Source: Alistipes timonensis JC136
GTDB lineage: Bacteria > Bacteroidota > Bacteroidia > Bacteroidales > Rikenellaceae
Direction of reading: 5' to 3'
Assembly (NCBI RefSeq): GCF_900107675.1
Contig: NZ_FNRI01000001.1
Coordinates: 496,001-560,000, forward strand
Length of the DNA stretch: 64,000 bases
How positions within the stretch are numbered: the stretch's first letter is position 1; each line of letters begins with the position of its first letter. The translations under genes were made by a program, and so were the position numbers. Below, piece by piece: positions 61,886-64,000 of the stretch. The notes under the pieces are model-generated. The model did not search any database. It saw only the letters and a list, made by a program, of their open reading frames with translations, and had not been told where the DNA came from.

Positions 61886-63370
61886 ATGGACGAAATTCGC
61901 ATAAAAGACCTGCCGAGCGCGAAGGGGCAACTGGATAGATTCGATCAGTTCGAGTTTATTGTCGATATTCCGGCGGCCGAGGCGTCGCTGAAGGTGTCGG
62001 GAGCCGATATCAAAGGGGTAATGTCGCCCAAACAACATACTCACGCAGTTGCTGAGGTGACGGGGCTTGCGGGTGAGTTGGAGAAGAAGTTAGACCGAAA
62101 GGGCGGCACGGTTACGGGCGACCTTGCCGTAATGGGAACCGCCTATATGCGCAGTCTGCGGCTGGAGGAGTTTCTGGAGGTCCCTGAATTTCAATACAAC
62201 CGCGTCGAAACCATTGTCGGCGACCGATGGTCGGCTCCGGGCGGCGGAATCGTTGAACGAGTATCCGACGACAAGCGGTCGCTGGTCGTCAAATTAGAGG
62301 AGGGCGAAATCGGGACGCTCCGCGAGAACGATCTCTGCATGGGTGTGTTCCTCAACGCGGCGATGGACGAGCCGGAAGGCAACACGGAAGATACGGACGA
62401 CAGTTTCGACAATCGCACCTATGCGGGTTTTACGACCTGTTATTTCCGGCTGACGAAGTGTCTGGACCGGGCGCGGTACTCGGAATGGGAGTATGAACTG
62501 CGCGAGGGGTATCCCTGCCGTCCGCAGGCGGCGATGAGCATTGTGGCTTTTGGCAATACGACCGATAAGGCTCGACAGAGTTCGCACTACGAGACGCGCA
62601 CCTATCAGCGATTTTTAGTGGGGATGGACTCATGGGAGATTGGCTTGGAAAATATCGCCACGCAGTTCGGACAGTTAGACAATCTGATTGCGCATGGCCT
62701 CAACATGAAGGGCTATTCGGCCTATCTGAAAAATATCTATCTGCAGGGCTATCTCTCCGACCGTCTGGGCGATAGCTGGTTCGACTCGGCTTCAGGCAAT
62801 CTTCAGCTTTATAATCGAGCGACGGGTTGCGGATTGAGTTTCCGAGATGGTATCTTGCGGTTTGGCCGGATAAATCCGGCAAAGCCAGATGCGGGGACGG
62901 ACTTGGAAGGTCTGCTCCGGAGCGTGGCCGATACGCTCGAAACGCTGTCGCGCATCAATTCGGATGAATATGTATCTCCCGTCAAAAAGTCGTTTCTGCG
63001 GGAACGGTTGCAGGATATTCGAATGGAATACGAGCAGCTTCGGGCGAATGCTCAGTTTTGCATCAGTACATTGGGAGTTCTCATGGTGAATGGGAAGATT
63101 CGAATGGTAAATGGTCGTCAGCGCAATGTTCGTGTATTGATTGGCGAGTGGACTCCTTACGAGGAGGCGTATCTGGCCACTGTCGCCGCATTGGAGAAAT
63201 ACACGCAGGTAGCCCCGGAGTTTATCCCCACGGGCGAAGATTTCGGCCGTATCGAAGCCTACTACGCGTCCCGGCGGCAGATTGCCGAGGTGCTCGACAA
63301 AGCGTCGAAGTCCGGCGGGAGTGAATTGGAGTACCTGAGGCAGAATTTCAAAGATATAACCACGAATTAG
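61886..63370 (+). CDS. Phage tail/baseplate fibre-like protein
   Basis: The 494-residue protein starts MDEIRIKDLPSAKGQLDRFDQFEFIVD, then KQHTHAVAEVTGLAGELEKKL, the tail-fibre collagen-like head. The middle has DRWSAPGGGIVERVSDDK and repeated beta-rich segments such as KGYSAYLKNIYLQGYLSDRLG, typical of Bacteroidetes prophage tail proteins with a chaperone-like C-terminal part. The frame is intact, unlike its neighbours. The TAG stop at 63368 is immediately beside the end of the convergent portal remnant. Confidence 0.65.
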   Translation: MDEIRIKDLPSAKGQLDRFDQFEFIVDIPAAEASLKVSGADIKGVMSPKQHTHAVAEVTGLAGELEKKLDRKGGTVTGDLAVMGTAYMRSLRLEEFLEVPEFQYNRVETIVGDRWSAPGGGIVERVSDDKRSLVVKLEEGEIGTLRENDLCMGVFLNAAMDEPEGNTEDTDDSFDNRTYAGFTTCYFRLTKCLDRARYSEWEYELREGYPCRPQAAMSIVAFGNTTDKARQSSHYETRTYQRFLVGMDSWEIGLENIATQFGQLDNLIAHGLNMKGYSAYLKNIYLQGYLSDRLGDSWFDSASGNLQLYNRATGCGLSFRDGILRFGRINPAKPDAGTDLEGLLRSVADTLETLSRINSDEYVSPVKKSFLRERLQDIRMEYEQLRANAQFCISTLGVLMVNGKIRMVNGRQRNVRVLIGEWTPYEEAYLATVAALEKYTQVAPEFIPTGEDFGRIEAYYASRRQIAEVLDKASKSGGSELEYLRQNFKDITTN

Positions 63371-64000
63371 GCATCCTCTGGCGGTATCGATATCCACTCG
63401 TAGGTCATGCCGCCTTCGAGCAGCAACGGGAGGTGAGCCTTATGCAGTCCGATGGATTAGGCGAGCAGATCCTTTTTCAATCGCTCGTATGCCTCCGGCT
63501 TGAGTGTCGAGAGGTATTTGAACACTCCGGACATATTGCCGCCTTGATTGAAGAACATCTCGCCGTACTGCTGCGCCGAGACGGAGAGCGCGAGGTTGTC
63601 GCGGTGGACGGCAATCGGACTTTTGCCCTTGTAGCCGTTGGTCGAGAGGCCCTTCAGGTGGATCATGTCGTCAGCGGGGAGTATCTCGCCGCTATCCAGC
63701 CGGTAGAACAGTTCTTCGTTATCGGTCAGCACAGGCTCGACCTTCGCCGGATAGTAATATTTGAGCCTCAACGGGCGATATTGCTTATCCCGGTAGATCC
63801 GCGCATAGTCGTTTCCCCACAGCGAGCAGAAGATCATCAGAAAATGCATCAGGTCGAAGCGGGTGGAAAAGCTGTTCGGCGTTTGGAGTATCCCGCCCGA
63901 AGGGTGGCCCTTCTGTCGCTCCCGCCCATGATCGGTTGGCGGTACAGGTGGATCGGCAGAATGCCGACGGTTTCCGAGAGGATCCGCACGCAGGCCCAAA
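63367..64000 (-). pseudogene. Phage portal protein (HK97-type) remnant
   Basis: The gene enters from the right edge. In one frame the 5' part reads ACVRILSETVGILPIHLYRQ, the portal opening. Near 63900 it shifts to QTPNSFSTRFDLMHFLMIF, followed by FCSLWGNDYARIYRDKQYR, NQGGNMSGVFKYLSTLKPEA and YERLKKDLLA, ending TAA at 63457. The same frame then continues LHKAHLPLLLEGGMTYEWIS up to 63367, where it is cut off at the tail-fibre gene. So it is frameshifted, carries a premature stop and is 3'-truncated. Portal genes are normally upstream of and co-directional with tail genes; here the orientation is opposite, which shows a rearrangement. Confidence 0.78.

Noticed and set aside
1..64000. CRISPR arrays
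   Set aside because: No run of regularly spaced direct repeats was seen in either strand.
1..64000. Insertion sequences
   Set aside because: No transposase with paired terminal repeats is present; the short inverted repeats in the prophage region do not surround a transposase.

Overview
The window looks like a chromosomal segment of a gut Bacteroidales, most likely an Alistipes species (Rikenellaceae). Supporting signs are the GC-rich coding, Bacteroidetes promoters (TTG, about 19 nt, then TAnnTTTG) in front of many genes, Mfa1/Mfa2-type (type V) pili, DUF3575/DUF3868/LruC/DUF3822 families, a FtcD-dependent histidine-utilisation operon, and a cysteate-synthase-like enzyme that fits the sulfonolipid chemistry of Alistipes. 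Genus assignment is inference.

Layout. 1-6.7 kb: three acyltransferase-3 membrane proteins, a cyclophilin, purT and a LruC-type surface lipoprotein carrying a nine-G tract. 6.85-7.25 kb: tmRNA (ssrA). 7.4-20.8 kb: housekeeping block with a hybrid histidine kinase, ftsE, gyrB, udk, mutS, a uracil-DNA-glycosylase-like protein, a RecD-like helicase and a DUF3822-rsmD operon. 20.8-30.75 kb: a six-gene type V pilus operon lying between two identical 102-bp copies of a tRNA-Asp gene. Its only evident promoter lies in an invertible segment (30213-30535) bounded by 23-bp inverted repeats and is at present pointed at the operon, so pilus expression is predicted to be phase-variable and ON in this sequence. 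30.8-49.3 kb: metabolic and transport genes: a MalY/PatB C-S lyase, an EEP phosphatase/nuclease, a ferritin-like/VIT1 transporter, EamA, GT2, the hut operon (ftcD-hutU-hutH-hutI) followed by periplasmic MsrBA, a TonB receptor, cysteate synthase and the carboxyspermidine decarboxylase/dehydrogenase pair.

49.5-64 kb: a decayed prophage or integrative element placed directly downstream of tRNA-Lys. It holds a twice-frameshifted tyrosine integrase, an ORF6N protein with a perfect palindrome inside its coding region, a tail-protein pseudogene, lysis-like genes, a broken tape measure gene, a second tail protein and a portal-protein remnant in the opposite orientation. Between the tail genes sit AT-rich cargo genes on the opposite strand: a frameshifted AbiGi-like protein bracketed by two copies of the tape-measure 3' end, a lipoprotein, and a tandem pair of nucleotidyltransferase-HEPN proteins whose catalytic motifs are eroded. 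These are candidate defence or toxin-antitoxin cargo.

Most interesting: the invertible promoter of the pilus operon, and the cargo block of the remnant prophage with its unusual flanking repeats. Frameshifts are read directly from the sequence, but true decay cannot be separated here from assembly error.
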